Origin: F23-B02 sp963650165
GTDB lineage: Bacteria > Bacillota > Clostridia > Oscillospirales > Oscillospiraceae
Direction: 5' to 3'
Length of the DNA stretch: 64,000 nt
NCBI GenBank assembly: GCA_963650165.1
Contig: CAVJKX010000003.1
Coordinates: 62,001 to 126,000 of the forward strand
Shown here: in pieces, positions 15,585 through 22,723 of the stretch
How positions within the stretch are numbered: the first letter of the stretch is position 1
How the letters are laid out: every line of letters starts with the position of its first letter
Program-made: the position numbers and the translations under genes
The notes under the pieces: model-generated
The model's database searches: none
Seen by the model: the letters and a program-made list of their open reading frames with translations, nothing else
What the model was told of the DNA's origin: nothing

Positions 15585-16504
15585 AAGAGATAATCTGCAC
15601 AACACAGGCAGAGCTTGATGCCGTAGCCGCAGATTTTGACGGCAGGGTAATTATCAAATTCGGCACGCCGGATAATCGTGCGGCAGTAAGCAGGCGGTTT
15701 AAAATGCCTGTCGTAGCGCGTGACAACAGCAGCGTCGTAGCGTGGAACAACAGCAGCGTCGAGGCGCGTGACAACAGCAGCGTCGAGGCGTGGGGCAACA
15801 GCAGCGTCGAGGCGCTGGACAACAGCTCCGTCATAGCGTATGGCAACAGCAGCGTCGTAGCGCGGAACACCAGCAGCGTCGTAGCGTATGGCAACAGCAG
15901 CGTCACAGCGTGGGGCAACAGCAGCGTCGTAGCGTATGGCAACAGCAGCGTCGTAGCGTGGGACAACAGCAGCGTCGTAGCGCGTGACAACAGCAGCGTC
16001 GAGGCGTGGGACAACAGTCAAATCGTAGACGCTGCGCGAAAGAACAATATCAAGGTCAGCGGCAATGCTCGTATAGTTTACAATCCCTCAAACATTGAGG
16101 AATACATAGACTTCTACGGGCTGGACGCGACCGGCACAACAGTCAAGCTGTACAAAGCCGTGCGTTTCTGCGCCGGCGCATATCGCGCAGACTACGACGA
16201 TAGCTTTATCTACACCATCGGCGACATTGTCACACCCGATAACGGTTTTTCCGACGATGCATCAGAAACTTGCGGTGCGGGTATTCACCTTGCGCACAAG
16301 GCGTGGGCGGTCAAATACGGTGCAGGCTGGCCCGATCTCACTATACTCGAATGCGAATGCGAAAAAACCGATGTGCTTGTGCCGCTGTATGGCGACGGCA
16401 AGGTCAGGGCGCGTAAGGCAAAGGTGCTGCGCGAGGTGCCGCTTGAAGAGTGCGGCTTGTACGGCAAAATGCTTGCGAAAAGGCGGGCGAACAATGAAAC
16501 GTGA
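15581..16504 (+). CDS. octapeptide-repeat protein with DUF7666-like C-terminus
   Basis: 307 aa in three parts. Residues 1-43 are a short alpha/beta head (TQAELDAVAADFDG). Residues 44-147 are thirteen octapeptides of the form V-V-A-W-D-N-S-S. The C-terminus (about 185-300) contains YKAVRF, GAGIHLAHKAWAVKYG and ECECEKTDVLVPLYG, like a phage domain of unknown function. The start overlaps the previous stop as ATGA. The regular NSSV pattern suggests a stacked beta-solenoid. Function unknown. Confidence 0.75.
   Translation: MKEIICTTQAELDAVAADFDGRVIIKFGTPDNRAAVSRRFKMPVVARDNSSVVAWNNSSVEARDNSSVEAWGNSSVEALDNSSVIAYGNSSVVARNTSSVVAYGNSSVTAWGNSSVVAYGNSSVVAWDNSSVVARDNSSVEAWDNSQIVDAARKNNIKVSGNARIVYNPSNIEEYIDFYGLDATGTTVKLYKAVRFCAGAYRADYDDSFIYTIGDIVTPDNGFSDDASETCGAGIHLAHKAWAVKYGAGWPDLTILECECEKTDVLVPLYGDGKVRARKAKVLREVPLEECGLYGKMLAKRRANNET
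15710..16021 (+). repeat. 13 tandem 24-bp coding repeats
   Basis: Each 24-bp unit encodes one octapeptide. Position 3 is A, position 6 mostly N, and 7-8 are SS. Position 2 varies V/E/I/T, position 4 R/W/L/Y, position 5 D/N/G. The last unit ends in Q. Near identity at DNA level suggests recent expansion or ongoing homogenisation. Confidence 0.9.
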
Positions 16505-17009
16505 CAGCTTGATAATCGCTTACGCCGCGCTGCTGCTGTGCTTTCTCGGCCTAATGATAGCGCTCGCTCAGAGCGCGGCACGGGCGGAGACGCCGGAGGC
16601 CATAGCACCGCCGGTGAACACCGAGGGACTGTGCGTGGTCGAGGTTGCAGAGCCGGTGTATGAGCTGTACTTCACCGAGGCCGACGTAACGGCAATGGCG
16701 CAGATGCTGTACGGCGAGGCGCGGGGCTGTGAGCTTTTAAATCAGCAGCAGGCCGTCTGGTGCGTACTCAACCGCGTGGACGATGCACGTTTTCCCGACA
16801 CCATCATCGGCGTGTTATCTCAGCCGCACCAGTTTCACGGCTACAGTCAGGGCTTTCCCGTGTGGAAGAATTTGTGCGAGATAGCGAGAGACGTTATGAC
16901 GCGCTGGAGCATGGAAAAGCAGGGCGCGGATGTGGTAAGGGAGCTGCCGGAGACGTACTGCTGGTTTACGGGATTTAACGGTAGTAACCACTTCCGGGAG
17001 GTGTACTGA
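16494..17009 (+). CDS. SleB-like cell wall hydrolase with N-terminal membrane anchor
   Basis: 171 aa. An N-terminal hydrophobic segment (LIIAYAALLLCFLGLMIALA) is a signal peptide or anchor. The catalytic domain begins DVTAMAQMLYGEARG and continues QQAVWCVLNRVDD and QPHQFHGYSQG, the SleB/CwlJ Hydrolase_2 pattern with the conserved Glu in YGEARG. It overlaps the octapeptide gene by 11 bp. Placement in the early region, far from the lysis genes, is unusual. Confidence 0.75.
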   Translation: MKRDSLIIAYAALLLCFLGLMIALAQSAARAETPEAIAPPVNTEGLCVVEVAEPVYELYFTEADVTAMAQMLYGEARGCELLNQQQAVWCVLNRVDDARFPDTIIGVLSQPHQFHGYSQGFPVWKNLCEIARDVMTRWSMEKQGADVVRELPETYCWFTGFNGSNHFREVY

Positions 17010-17825
17010 GTGCCTAAATGCGAGATTTACCACGATAATTTTCAGAACTTCAAAAAGTACAACATCCCTAAAGCACAACTCGTAATCGCGGATATACCTT
17101 ACAACATTGGGGCGGATGCCTACGGCAGTAATCCCAGCTGGTATAACGGCGGGGACAACAAAAACGGCGAGAGCAAGCTTGCAAAGAAATCGTTTTTCAA
17201 CAGCGACGGTTATTTCAAGATTGCGGAATACATGCACTTTTGCAGCCGCCTGTTGAAGCCTGAGCCGAAAGAAAAAGGAAAAGCACCGGCAATGATCGTG
17301 TTCTGCGCGTTTGACCAGATGCAGACCGTAACCGAGTACGGGAAAAAATACGGGTTTAACAATTCATTCCCCCTGTTTTTCTGCAAAAACTATTCCGCAC
17401 AGGTTCTGAAAGCGAATATGCGCATTGTCGGGGCTACGGAGTTTGCCGTCGTGCTGTACCGTGATAAGCTGCCGAAGTTTAATAACGGACGGCAGACAGA
17501 TCCCGAAACGGGTAAGCCAATACGAGGAACAGGGCACATGGTGTTTGACTGGTTCGCATGGGAGCGGGACGGCAAAGAGATCCCCAGAATACACCCGACG
17601 CAAAAGCCGATAAAAGTGCTGCAAAGACTGATCGAGATATTCACCGACGAGGGAGACACTGTCATTGATCCGTGCTGCGATTCGGCCTCAACGCTTCGGG
17701 CAGCGCGGGATTTAGGCCGGAACGCATACGGCTTTGAAATCGACAAGAACTTTTACGCCAGAGCGAAAGCGGAAATGTTAGCGCCGCCGGCACAGATAGA
17801 AATGGAGGACATACTGAATGACTGA
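17010..17825 (+). CDS. phage DNA methyltransferase (N4/N6 amino-methyltransferase fold), altered SAM motif
   Basis: 271 aa. The catalytic motif is DIPYN near residue 28 (family DPPY). The C-terminal target-specificity and SAM region reads HPTQKPIKVLQRLIE then VIDPCCDSASTLRAA. Beta-class enzymes normally have G-x-G-(S/T)-T here; in this protein two glycines are replaced by D and A. The start is GTG at 17010 behind GGGAGGTG. No restriction gene is adjacent. It could protect phage DNA if active; activity is in doubt. Confidence 0.8.
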   Translation: MPKCEIYHDNFQNFKKYNIPKAQLVIADIPYNIGADAYGSNPSWYNGGDNKNGESKLAKKSFFNSDGYFKIAEYMHFCSRLLKPEPKEKGKAPAMIVFCAFDQMQTVTEYGKKYGFNNSFPLFFCKNYSAQVLKANMRIVGATEFAVVLYRDKLPKFNNGRQTDPETGKPIRGTGHMVFDWFAWERDGKEIPRIHPTQKPIKVLQRLIEIFTDEGDTVIDPCCDSASTLRAARDLGRNAYGFEIDKNFYARAKAEMLAPPAQIEMEDILND

Positions 17826-18135
17826 CACTGATCTTTTAATTCAAGACCTCCGGCGCGAAAACGAGGCGCTGAGGGCAGAGCTTGAGTGGAAGCAAAAAGT
17901 GATCGAGCTTGCACAGCGGCACGAGATGCGCTGGATAAGCGTGGAGGACGAGCGGCCGCCGATTGACACCAAAGTTGTCGGATGGTGTAAAGACAACCCG
18001 TTTTCGCATTTTACATACGAAGTTGTAAGTTGGCACGGTGACGGGTGGGTGTTCCCTTATGCACTGCGATATGTGACCAATGTCACGCACTGGATGCCGC
18101 TGCCGGAAAAGCCGAAGGAGGATAACAATGGCTGA
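17818..18135 (+). CDS. DUF551-type phage protein
   Basis: 105 aa. An N-terminal coiled coil (DLRRENEALRAELEWKQKVI) is joined to a DUF551 domain with WISVEDERPP and VTHWMPLPEKP. Overlaps the methyltransferase by 8 bp. Function unknown. Confidence 0.75.
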   Translation: MTDTDLLIQDLRRENEALRAELEWKQKVIELAQRHEMRWISVEDERPPIDTKVVGWCKDNPFSHFTYEVVSWHGDGWVFPYALRYVTNVTHWMPLPEKPKEDNNG

Positions 18136-18439
18136 ATACATAGAGCGCGAAGCGTTGGAAAAAGTGCTGACGGTAGCAGCGGTGAATGACAAAGACAAAA
18201 ATCGCCGTACATGGGCAAAGGCAATTTGCGTTTTACATGATATGCCCGCTACTGACGTTGCGCCGGTGGTGCATGGTGAATGGATTCCTGTCTCTGATGG
18301 CGATATGGCTGAGTGCAGCGAATGTGGCGAAAACTATGACGTGGGAGACGGCTACGGAATGGCGGCATTTGAGTTGTTTCGGAAATACTACAGATACTGC
18401 CCCAACTGCGGCGCAAAGATGGACGAGGTGAGCGAATGA
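18128..18439 (+). CDS. zinc-ribbon phage protein
   Basis: 103 aa, MAEYIEREAL start, APVVHGEWIP centre, and four zinc-ligand cysteines in CSEC and CPNCGAKMDE. This layout is common in Firmicutes phages. The start at 18128 overlaps the DUF551 gene by 8 bp. Confidence 0.72.
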   Translation: MAEYIEREALEKVLTVAAVNDKDKNRRTWAKAICVLHDMPATDVAPVVHGEWIPVSDGDMAECSECGENYDVGDGYGMAAFELFRKYYRYCPNCGAKMDEVSE

Positions 18440-18735
18440 CAGCAGCAGAAGCTAAAAGGATCATACATCCCGACACGACGGTTGAAGCGCTTGCGGAAAT
18501 CGAATATTACGGCGGCTTTAACGGAGAGGCGGCGAAACGTGCGGCGGTTGACGAGGCCTGTTTGATTGCCTGCGCCGCGCTTGATAAGCAGATACCCGTG
18601 AAGCCGTATAACCGCGTAAAGCTCGGCGAGAAAACAGTGATCGGCACATGCCCCACATGCGGTGACGGCGGCAGTTCGGAATACCTGTACTGCGGCAAAT
18701 GCGGTCAGGTGCATGAGTGGGGTGAAATCGAATGA
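18436..18735 (+). CDS. small zinc-ribbon protein
   Basis: 99 aa. Helical N-terminus with AIEYYGGFN-like sequence and two cysteine pairs at the C-terminus (CPTCG and CGKCGQ). Four-base overlap with the previous gene. Function unknown. Confidence 0.68.
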   Translation: MTAAEAKRIIHPDTTVEALAEIEYYGGFNGEAAKRAAVDEACLIACAALDKQIPVKPYNRVKLGEKTVIGTCPTCGDGGSSEYLYCGKCGQVHEWGEIE

Positions 18736-18809
18736 GCATATTAACCGTGCTGTGTATAGCAGTGGTTATCGCAAATATCATTGTGATTATTAATAACAGG
18801 AGGAAATGA
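18732..18809 (+). CDS. 25-aa membrane mini-protein
   Basis: MSILTVLCIAVVIANI is hydrophobic, followed by a short basic end (NNRRK). ATGA overlap with the previous gene, and the stop overlaps the next start. Reported because of the tight coupling and clear membrane helix; translation is unproven. Confidence 0.45.
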   Translation: MSILTVLCIAVVIANIIVIINNRRK

Positions 18810-19039
18810 TGACACGCGGGGAATATATGCGCAAGGCGCGGCTGGATGCGGGAATGAGCATCCAGCAGCTGTCTGAAACAAGCGGTATAGCGCGGAGAAC
18901 CATAGGCGAACTTGAACGCGGCTTTACTCGCGGCGGCTGGCTGACAACGGTCGAGCTGCTGGCTGACGCGCTGGATCTGAGCATCGACGAGTATGTAGGG
19001 CACAGGAGGCAGAGCAATGCGCAGACGGCAAAAGACTAA
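18809..19039 (+). CDS. small XRE-like HTH regulator
   Basis: 76 aa. KARLDAGMSIQQLSETSGIA and RRTIGELERG form an HTH, and DALDLSIDEYVG follows the usual helix. AGGAGG is 6 bases before the ATG at 18809 and only 3 before the ATG at 18806, so I prefer 18809. Confidence 0.72.
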   Translation: MTRGEYMRKARLDAGMSIQQLSETSGIARRTIGELERGFTRGGWLTTVELLADALDLSIDEYVGHRRQSNAQTAKD

Positions 19040-19178
19040 GCGCTGCATGTACAGCGACAGCTGTTTCAAGTGCCCTCTGAGCGATTGCAGGATGGCTACA
19101 CCGGCTGAATTAAACTGCCTGCCGCTGGACTTTGAGCCGGATGTGAAGCAGTTTAAGGAGGTAAAAGCGTATGGGTAA
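19017..19178 (+). CDS. 53-aa cysteine-rich protein
   Basis: Contains C-x4-C-x2-C and later cysteines (CMYSDSCFKCPLSDC), suggesting metal binding. ACAGGAGG is about 7 bases before the ATG. It overlaps both the HTH gene and the next gene. Unknown role. Confidence 0.55.
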   Translation: MRRRQKTKRCMYSDSCFKCPLSDCRMATPAELNCLPLDFEPDVKQFKEVKAYG

Positions 19179-19494
19179 GCAATCGGCATTTGCAAAGGCG
19201 GTGCAGCGCGAGGTCAACACGCAATTGCAGCTTTACGCACGGACGCGCATGCAGATGGCAGAGGACGCGGCGTTTATAGCGGCAAACGAGGTGCTCAATC
19301 TCGGCGCAGGCCGCGCTAAGGCGTTCGGAGAGGCGTTTGTCAAATACGTCAATGAGCTTGCGGAGCTGTTCGTAAGCGACGGCTCGGACGATGCAGAGCT
19401 TGTTTACGCGAAAACAACGCTTGATAAGAGAATACGCGAGATTGTCGGAGACGATAATTTCGTACCGTTTGACGAAAGGTACGGGCATAACTGA
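19171..19494 (+). CDS. 107-aa hypothetical phage protein
   Basis: Helical, acidic protein (QLQLYARTRMQMAEDAAFIA, VLNLGAGRAKAFGEAF). The family recurs in clostridial prophage early regions without known role. AAGGAGG is 9 bases before the ATG. Confidence 0.65.
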   Translation: MGKQSAFAKAVQREVNTQLQLYARTRMQMAEDAAFIAANEVLNLGAGRAKAFGEAFVKYVNELAELFVSDGSDDAELVYAKTTLDKRIREIVGDDNFVPFDERYGHN

Positions 19495-19628
19495 TGGCAG
19501 AAATAACAGAGCTGAAAATCGAGAGCAACGCCGACGGCGGCTACACGGTGACGGTCGACGGCAAGGCCTACGAGTGCGAGGACACACACGCGATGCTGCA
19601 CTTTTTAGAAGATATCGGGATGAGGTGA
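19494..19628 (+). CDS. 44-aa hypothetical protein
   Basis: Beta-rich small protein: LKIESNADGGYTVTVDG then a short helix. Start overlaps the previous stop by one base. Unknown role. Confidence 0.55.
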   Translation: MAEITELKIESNADGGYTVTVDGKAYECEDTHAMLHFLEDIGMR

Positions 19629-19632
19629 GAAC

Positions 19633-19986
19633 ATGGAATTTGTAAAGGACGAGCGCCGCGAGTTTGAAACCGGCGCAGTGAGGGACAGCGCCGCCGGGAA
19701 AGGCCGCTATGATCTGCTGCCGTGGGGAGCGATACACGCCCTTGCGCAGCACTGTGAGCGCGGCGCAGAGCATTACGGCGAAAGGAACGTAAACAAAGGC
19801 ATACCGCAGCACAGCTTTATGGACAGCGGCATGCGGCATCTGAGCCTGTACATGCAGGGCGATGCGGAAGATCATCACCTTGCAGCGGCGGCATGGAATA
19901 TCATGTGGGCGCTCGAGCAGGAGCTGAAACGGCCTGAAATGGTTGATCTGCCGGAGAGAACGAGCGAAAGCGGAAAGGCGTACTGA
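19633..19986 (+). CDS. dATP/dGTP diphosphohydrolase-like protein (DUF5664 type)
   Basis: 117 aa. The pattern ETGAVRDSAAGKGRYDLLPW, ALAQHCERGAEHYGERN and AEDHHLAAAAWNIMWALE is that of the phage dATP/dGTP diphosphohydrolase family with conserved His/Glu/Asp metal ligands. Such enzymes reshape nucleotide pools for modified-base or other phage DNA synthesis. No purA-like or Z-genome genes are seen here, so a housekeeping nucleotide role is likelier. Confidence 0.75.
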   Translation: MEFVKDERREFETGAVRDSAAGKGRYDLLPWGAIHALAQHCERGAEHYGERNVNKGIPQHSFMDSGMRHLSLYMQGDAEDHHLAAAAWNIMWALEQELKRPEMVDLPERTSESGKAY

Positions 19987-19987
19987 T

Positions 19988-20263
19988 ATGAAGAAACTGA
20001 TACATAATCTGCGGATATGGCTGCTGTGTCTGCTGCACGGCGTGCCGGAGGAGTGCGAGGAAACATACGAAGATGCCGTTTTCGACTACATAAAGCAGCA
20101 GCGCGTGCAGATATGCGAGCTTGAGGACACGGTGAGCGCATACCGCAATGCCGTGCGCGAGATATGCCGCAGGAGTGAGAACAGCTATTACGACTGGTGC
20201 TGCGAGTATTGCAGCACGGATTGCGAGTGGCCGGCACACTGGTGCGCACGGTTTAAGCCATGA
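19988..20263 (+). CDS. 91-aa cysteine-rich protein
   Basis: Coiled-coil-like centre (YIKQQRVQICELEDTVSAYR) followed by a cysteine cluster (WCCEYCSTDCEW). The ribosome site is weak (GGAAAGG). Unknown role, possibly zinc-binding. Confidence 0.58.
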   Translation: MKKLIHNLRIWLLCLLHGVPEECEETYEDAVFDYIKQQRVQICELEDTVSAYRNAVREICRRSENSYYDWCCEYCSTDCEWPAHWCARFKP

Positions 20264-20475
20264 CGAACGATTGCAGAGGCTGCACCGACAGGGCGCTTAA
20301 ATGTCACGCAACGTGCGAGAGATACAAGGCTTTCTGCGAGGAAAACGAGAAAGCGAAGGCTGCAAAGCGCAGCGACTATTCACCGAATGATTTGCTTGTA
20401 TGCGAGTATATAAAGCGGCAGCGCAAGATACGCAGAAAAGACAAGAGAACGGCCGGGAGGTATCGCGGAACATGA
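20260..20475 (+). CDS. 71-aa cysteine-containing basic protein
   Basis: N-terminal C-x2-C...C-x3-C pattern (CRGCTDRALKCHATC) then a lysine/arginine-rich tail. Similar small proteins with this Cys spacing precede phage HTH genes in Clostridia. Four-base overlap with the previous gene. Confidence 0.6.
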   Translation: MTNDCRGCTDRALKCHATCERYKAFCEENEKAKAAKRSDYSPNDLLVCEYIKRQRKIRRKDKRTAGRYRGT

Positions 20476-20684
20476 ACAATCAGTGCAGACGTATGATAAC
20501 GCACATGCGGGAGCACGGCAGTATATCAAGCCTTGAGGCGCAGACGGAATACGGCATCATGCGTGCCGCCAGCCGCGTCAACGATCTGCGCAACATGGGC
20601 TATGATATCAAGACCACGATGGAAAAAGGCCGCAACCGTTACGGCGAGCCGGTGCGGTACGCAAGGTATACGCTGGGAGAGTAG
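20472..20684 (+). CDS. winged-helix phage protein
   Basis: 70 aa. MREHGSISSLEAQTEYGI and RVNDLRNMGYDIKTTMEKG fit a winged helix with recognition helix and beta wing. Four-base overlap with the previous gene. May act in late regulation together with the next gene, but this is positional inference. Confidence 0.65.
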   Translation: MNNQCRRMITHMREHGSISSLEAQTEYGIMRAASRVNDLRNMGYDIKTTMEKGRNRYGEPVRYARYTLGE

Positions 20685-20696
20685 AAAGGAAGCAGA

Positions 20697-21122
20697 ATGA
20701 CTAAATACAAATCGTCAATATCGCCGCGGGTACGGGGCATGGTAGAGTGGCAGCTGGAGCATTACCGCGAATACAAAGGCGAAATACAGCGCTACTGGGA
20801 TGATATGATCCCGTCGGCTACGCCGAAGTACACGGACGGTACGGGCGGCGGAGAGGTCAGCAGGAACGCCGAAAATACCGCGCTGCACATTGCGCTGTCT
20901 CCATATATCGTGCAGACCGAGCGCAGCTGCAAGGCGATCGAGTATGTGCTTAAAAACGCCGACGATCTCGACAGGAAGCTTGTTGATCTCGTTTACTGGA
21001 AACAGGCTTATACAGTCAACGGCGCTGCGCAAATTCTGCATGTTAATCAATCAACGGCTTACAGGCACATAAATGACATACTTCTGAAGATAGCGCTTGA
21101 GCTGGGATATGTTTCGATTTGA
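20697..21122 (+). CDS. ArpU/RinA-type late transcription activator
   Basis: 141 aa. The C-terminal HTH is VNGAAQILHVNQSTAYRHIN, and the N-terminal block has the family's WQLEHYREYK and the AENTALHIALSPY and CKAIEYVL segments. This family (RinA/ArpU-like) switches on head, tail and lysis genes. It is the last gene of the early operon and directly precedes the late promoter candidate. Confidence 0.82.
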   Translation: MTKYKSSISPRVRGMVEWQLEHYREYKGEIQRYWDDMIPSATPKYTDGTGGGEVSRNAENTALHIALSPYIVQTERSCKAIEYVLKNADDLDRKLVDLVYWKQAYTVNGAAQILHVNQSTAYRHINDILLKIALELGYVSI

Positions 21123-21126
21123 AAAA

Positions 21127-21173
21127 AGATGCGAAAAAGATGCGAAAAATCAGCCCATAAACCGTGCTAAAAT
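21127..21173 (+). promoter_or_regulatory. putative late promoter with activator repeats
   Basis: Two adjacent AGATGCGAAAA repeats (21127-21137 and 21138-21148), 11 bp apart, one helical turn. A TAAAAT -10-like box lies at 21168-21173. There is no good -35 box, as expected for an activator-dependent promoter. Confidence 0.5.
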
Positions 21174-21314
21174 GGTATCGTGGATGTAGCAGATAAATGT
21201 GAAACTCCCCTTCTTTTTCTTTTTCCTTTCTTTAAAGCGTGGGGCGCATTGCCGGATCACCGGCTTGTTATGTGTCTCCTGACAATTGATTTTTACGCGT
21301 CCTACGCAAGGCAG

Positions 21315-21349
21315 GCAAGCAGATGAAATATTCTGCTTGCTTGTTTTAT
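21315..21349 (+). terminator. hairpin before the late genes
   Basis: GCAAGCAGA/TCTGCTTGC stem and TTGTTTTATATTT tail. It lies downstream of the putative late promoter and upstream of the first late gene, so it either ends early transcription or is a control point. The rest of 21174-21372 shows no gene. Confidence 0.6.
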
Positions 21350-21372
21350 ATTTATTTTCAGGTAATGACCGA

Positions 21373-21588
21373 ATGAGCGAAGCACTTAAACGTATGGCGG
21401 CGGAATACCGGGCGAATGCCGGGCTGCTGCTTGAACGAATAAACGAATTAAAAGCGGAATTAAAGCAAACCAAGCGCGATACGGGCGAATGGGCACGGCT
21501 TCGGGGCAGGATAATGATCCTTGAGAGCCTGTATGCCGACGGCATCAGCACGGCAAGGTATTTGGAAAACTATCATGGGGGTAACTGA
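21373..21588 (+). CDS. 71-aa hypothetical phage protein
   Basis: Coiled-coil-like protein: LLERINELKAELKQTKRDTG then a conserved end DGISTARYLENYHG that recurs in clostridial prophages next to terminase genes. Role unknown. Confidence 0.65.
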   Translation: MSEALKRMAAEYRANAGLLLERINELKAELKQTKRDTGEWARLRGRIMILESLYADGISTARYLENYHGGN

Positions 21589-21602
21589 CATGGGGTGATG
21601 AT

Positions 21603-22031
21603 ATGGCCGCGCGGCTGACCGACCGGCAGAAAAAGAAAATAATAGCCGATTATGTCGAATTGCAGTCATATAATGCAGTTGCCAAAAAGAACAATGTTAC
21701 ACACCAGACCGTAAAGCGTGTTGTCAGTGCATCACCGGAATTCACCAAGATTGCACAACTGAAAAAAGAAGAAAACACGGCGGATGTCCTGGCTTACATG
21801 GAAGAGCACAAAGACCTTGTGTGCTCGTTTCTCGGGCTGGGGCTTAATGCTTTGAATAATCCTGATAAGATAGACGGTGCAAGTCTTACGCAGATAACAA
21901 CGGCTATGGGTACGCTGATAGACAAATGGGCGCTGATCAGCGGCGCACCTGTCGAAAAGGCAAAGGACGACGCGCTGAGCGAAAGTCTGCGCAGACTGGC
22001 CGAAGAGCTGGAACACGATCCCGCGGATTGA
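21603..22031 (+). CDS. terminase small subunit-like protein
   Basis: 142 aa. An N-terminal HTH (IIADYVELQSYNAVAKKNNV, TVKRVVSASPEF) for binding the packaging site, a central helical part for oligomerisation, and a short acidic C-terminus. Position two genes ahead of the large subunit supports the call. The large subunit is separated from it by the reverse-strand hicAB pair. Confidence 0.72.
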   Translation: MAARLTDRQKKKIIADYVELQSYNAVAKKNNVTHQTVKRVVSASPEFTKIAQLKKEENTADVLAYMEEHKDLVCSFLGLGLNALNNPDKIDGASLTQITTAMGTLIDKWALISGAPVEKAKDDALSESLRRLAEELEHDPAD

Positions 22032-22056
22032 AAAAGCCGCCCATTACGGACGGCTT
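22031..22056 (-). terminator. intrinsic terminator of hicAB
   Basis: On the minus strand, AAGCCGTCC/GGGCGGCTT stem, 5-base loop, then TTTTTC. It overlaps the stop region of the small terminase gene. Confidence 0.65.
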
Positions 22057-22064
22057 AATGTTTA

Positions 22065-22442
22065 TTATGACAGGCCTAAATACATTTCGAGCCCGTCTTG
22101 CAGAATTTTGGAATACGGTGCATGTGCCTCTTCGGCGCGTTTATTGAGCCAATAAGGAATGGTAAGCGTTTTCTTGACAGATGCCTGAGTGTATGCCGGT
22201 TTGGCGTCGACCAACTGCACCGAGCCGTTATCAGGGGCGGCAATTTTCGTAAAGCTGCTTGCGGCCGGAAGCTTATCACCGCGCTCCAAAACAGACGCGG
22301 AATAACCGGCTAATGCTTCCTTTGCATTAAAGAATGCCTCTTCGATCGTATCTCCGAATGTCAGGCATCCCGGCAAATCGGGAAACTCGACATTATAGCT
22401 TCCGTCTTCGTAAGTGAAAACGGCGGGATATGCAATTATCAT
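22065..22442 (-). CDS. hicB: HicB-family antitoxin
   Basis: 125 aa. The N-terminal partial RNase-H-like fold has YPAVFTYEDGSYNVEFPDLP and GCLTFGDTIEEAF, the classic HicB signature. The C-terminal part (IPYWLNKRAEEAHAPYSKIL) is a DNA-binding helix pair. The start at 22442 is behind AAAGGACG. It neutralises HicA and probably binds the operator upstream of hicA. Confidence 0.88.
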   Translation of the reverse strand: MIIAYPAVFTYEDGSYNVEFPDLPGCLTFGDTIEEAFFNAKEALAGYSASVLERGDKLPAASSFTKIAAPDNGSVQLVDAKPAYTQASVKKTLTIPYWLNKRAEEAHAPYSKILQDGLEMYLGLS

Positions 22443-22481
22443 ATAAATCTCGTCCTTTCTTGATATGGATTGCATTGGAGC

Positions 22482-22661
22482 TTATTTCAGCCTCAATGCT
22501 TTTAATATTTTATTTGCCGTTCCTATCGGAATATCCTTGTTGCTGTGCACCGGAATTGAAACCGTTGATCCGCCCTTGACAACTATGTAATGACTGCCGT
22601 TGATGCGGTCAATCTCATATCCGTTTGCCAGTGCTTCTTTCAATAGCTGTTTACCTGTCAT
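22482..22661 (-). CDS. hicA: HicA-family mRNA interferase toxin
   Basis: 59 aa, dsRNA-binding-like fold. MTGKQLLKEALANGYEI, then GSHYIVVKGG with the catalytic histidine (family G-S-H-x) and IPVHSNKDIPIGTANKIL. CAGGAGG is about 6 bases before the ATG. It precedes hicB in the operon. It cleaves mRNA on the ribosome or free mRNA when HicB is lost (family knowledge). Confidence 0.88.
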   Translation of the reverse strand: MTGKQLLKEALANGYEIDRINGSHYIVVKGGSTVSIPVHSNKDIPIGTANKILKALRLK

Positions 22662-22681
22662 GTTGTTCCTCCTGTGTATAT

Positions 22682-22710
22682 ATAATAACACGTGTATACG
22701 TGTTTGTCAA
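22682..22710 (-). promoter_or_regulatory. hicAB promoter with embedded operator
   Basis: Minus-strand TTGACA (22710-22705), a 17-base spacer and TATTAT (22687-22682). The spacer is almost entirely an inverted repeat AACACGT-GTAT-ACGTGTT (22687-22704), so bound HicB would cover the promoter. Confidence 0.78.
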
Positions 22711-22723
22711 TGGCTGATTGCGT

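Noticed and set aside
15530..16021. Long reverse-strand open frames opposite the octapeptide repeats
   Set aside because: They are produced by the regular 24-bp repeat and have no ribosome site; the plus-strand protein is clearly real.
19633..19986. Z-genome (2-aminoadenine) modification system suggested by the dATP/dGTP diphosphohydrolase-like gene
   Set aside because: No PurZ or DpoZ-like gene is present in the prophage.
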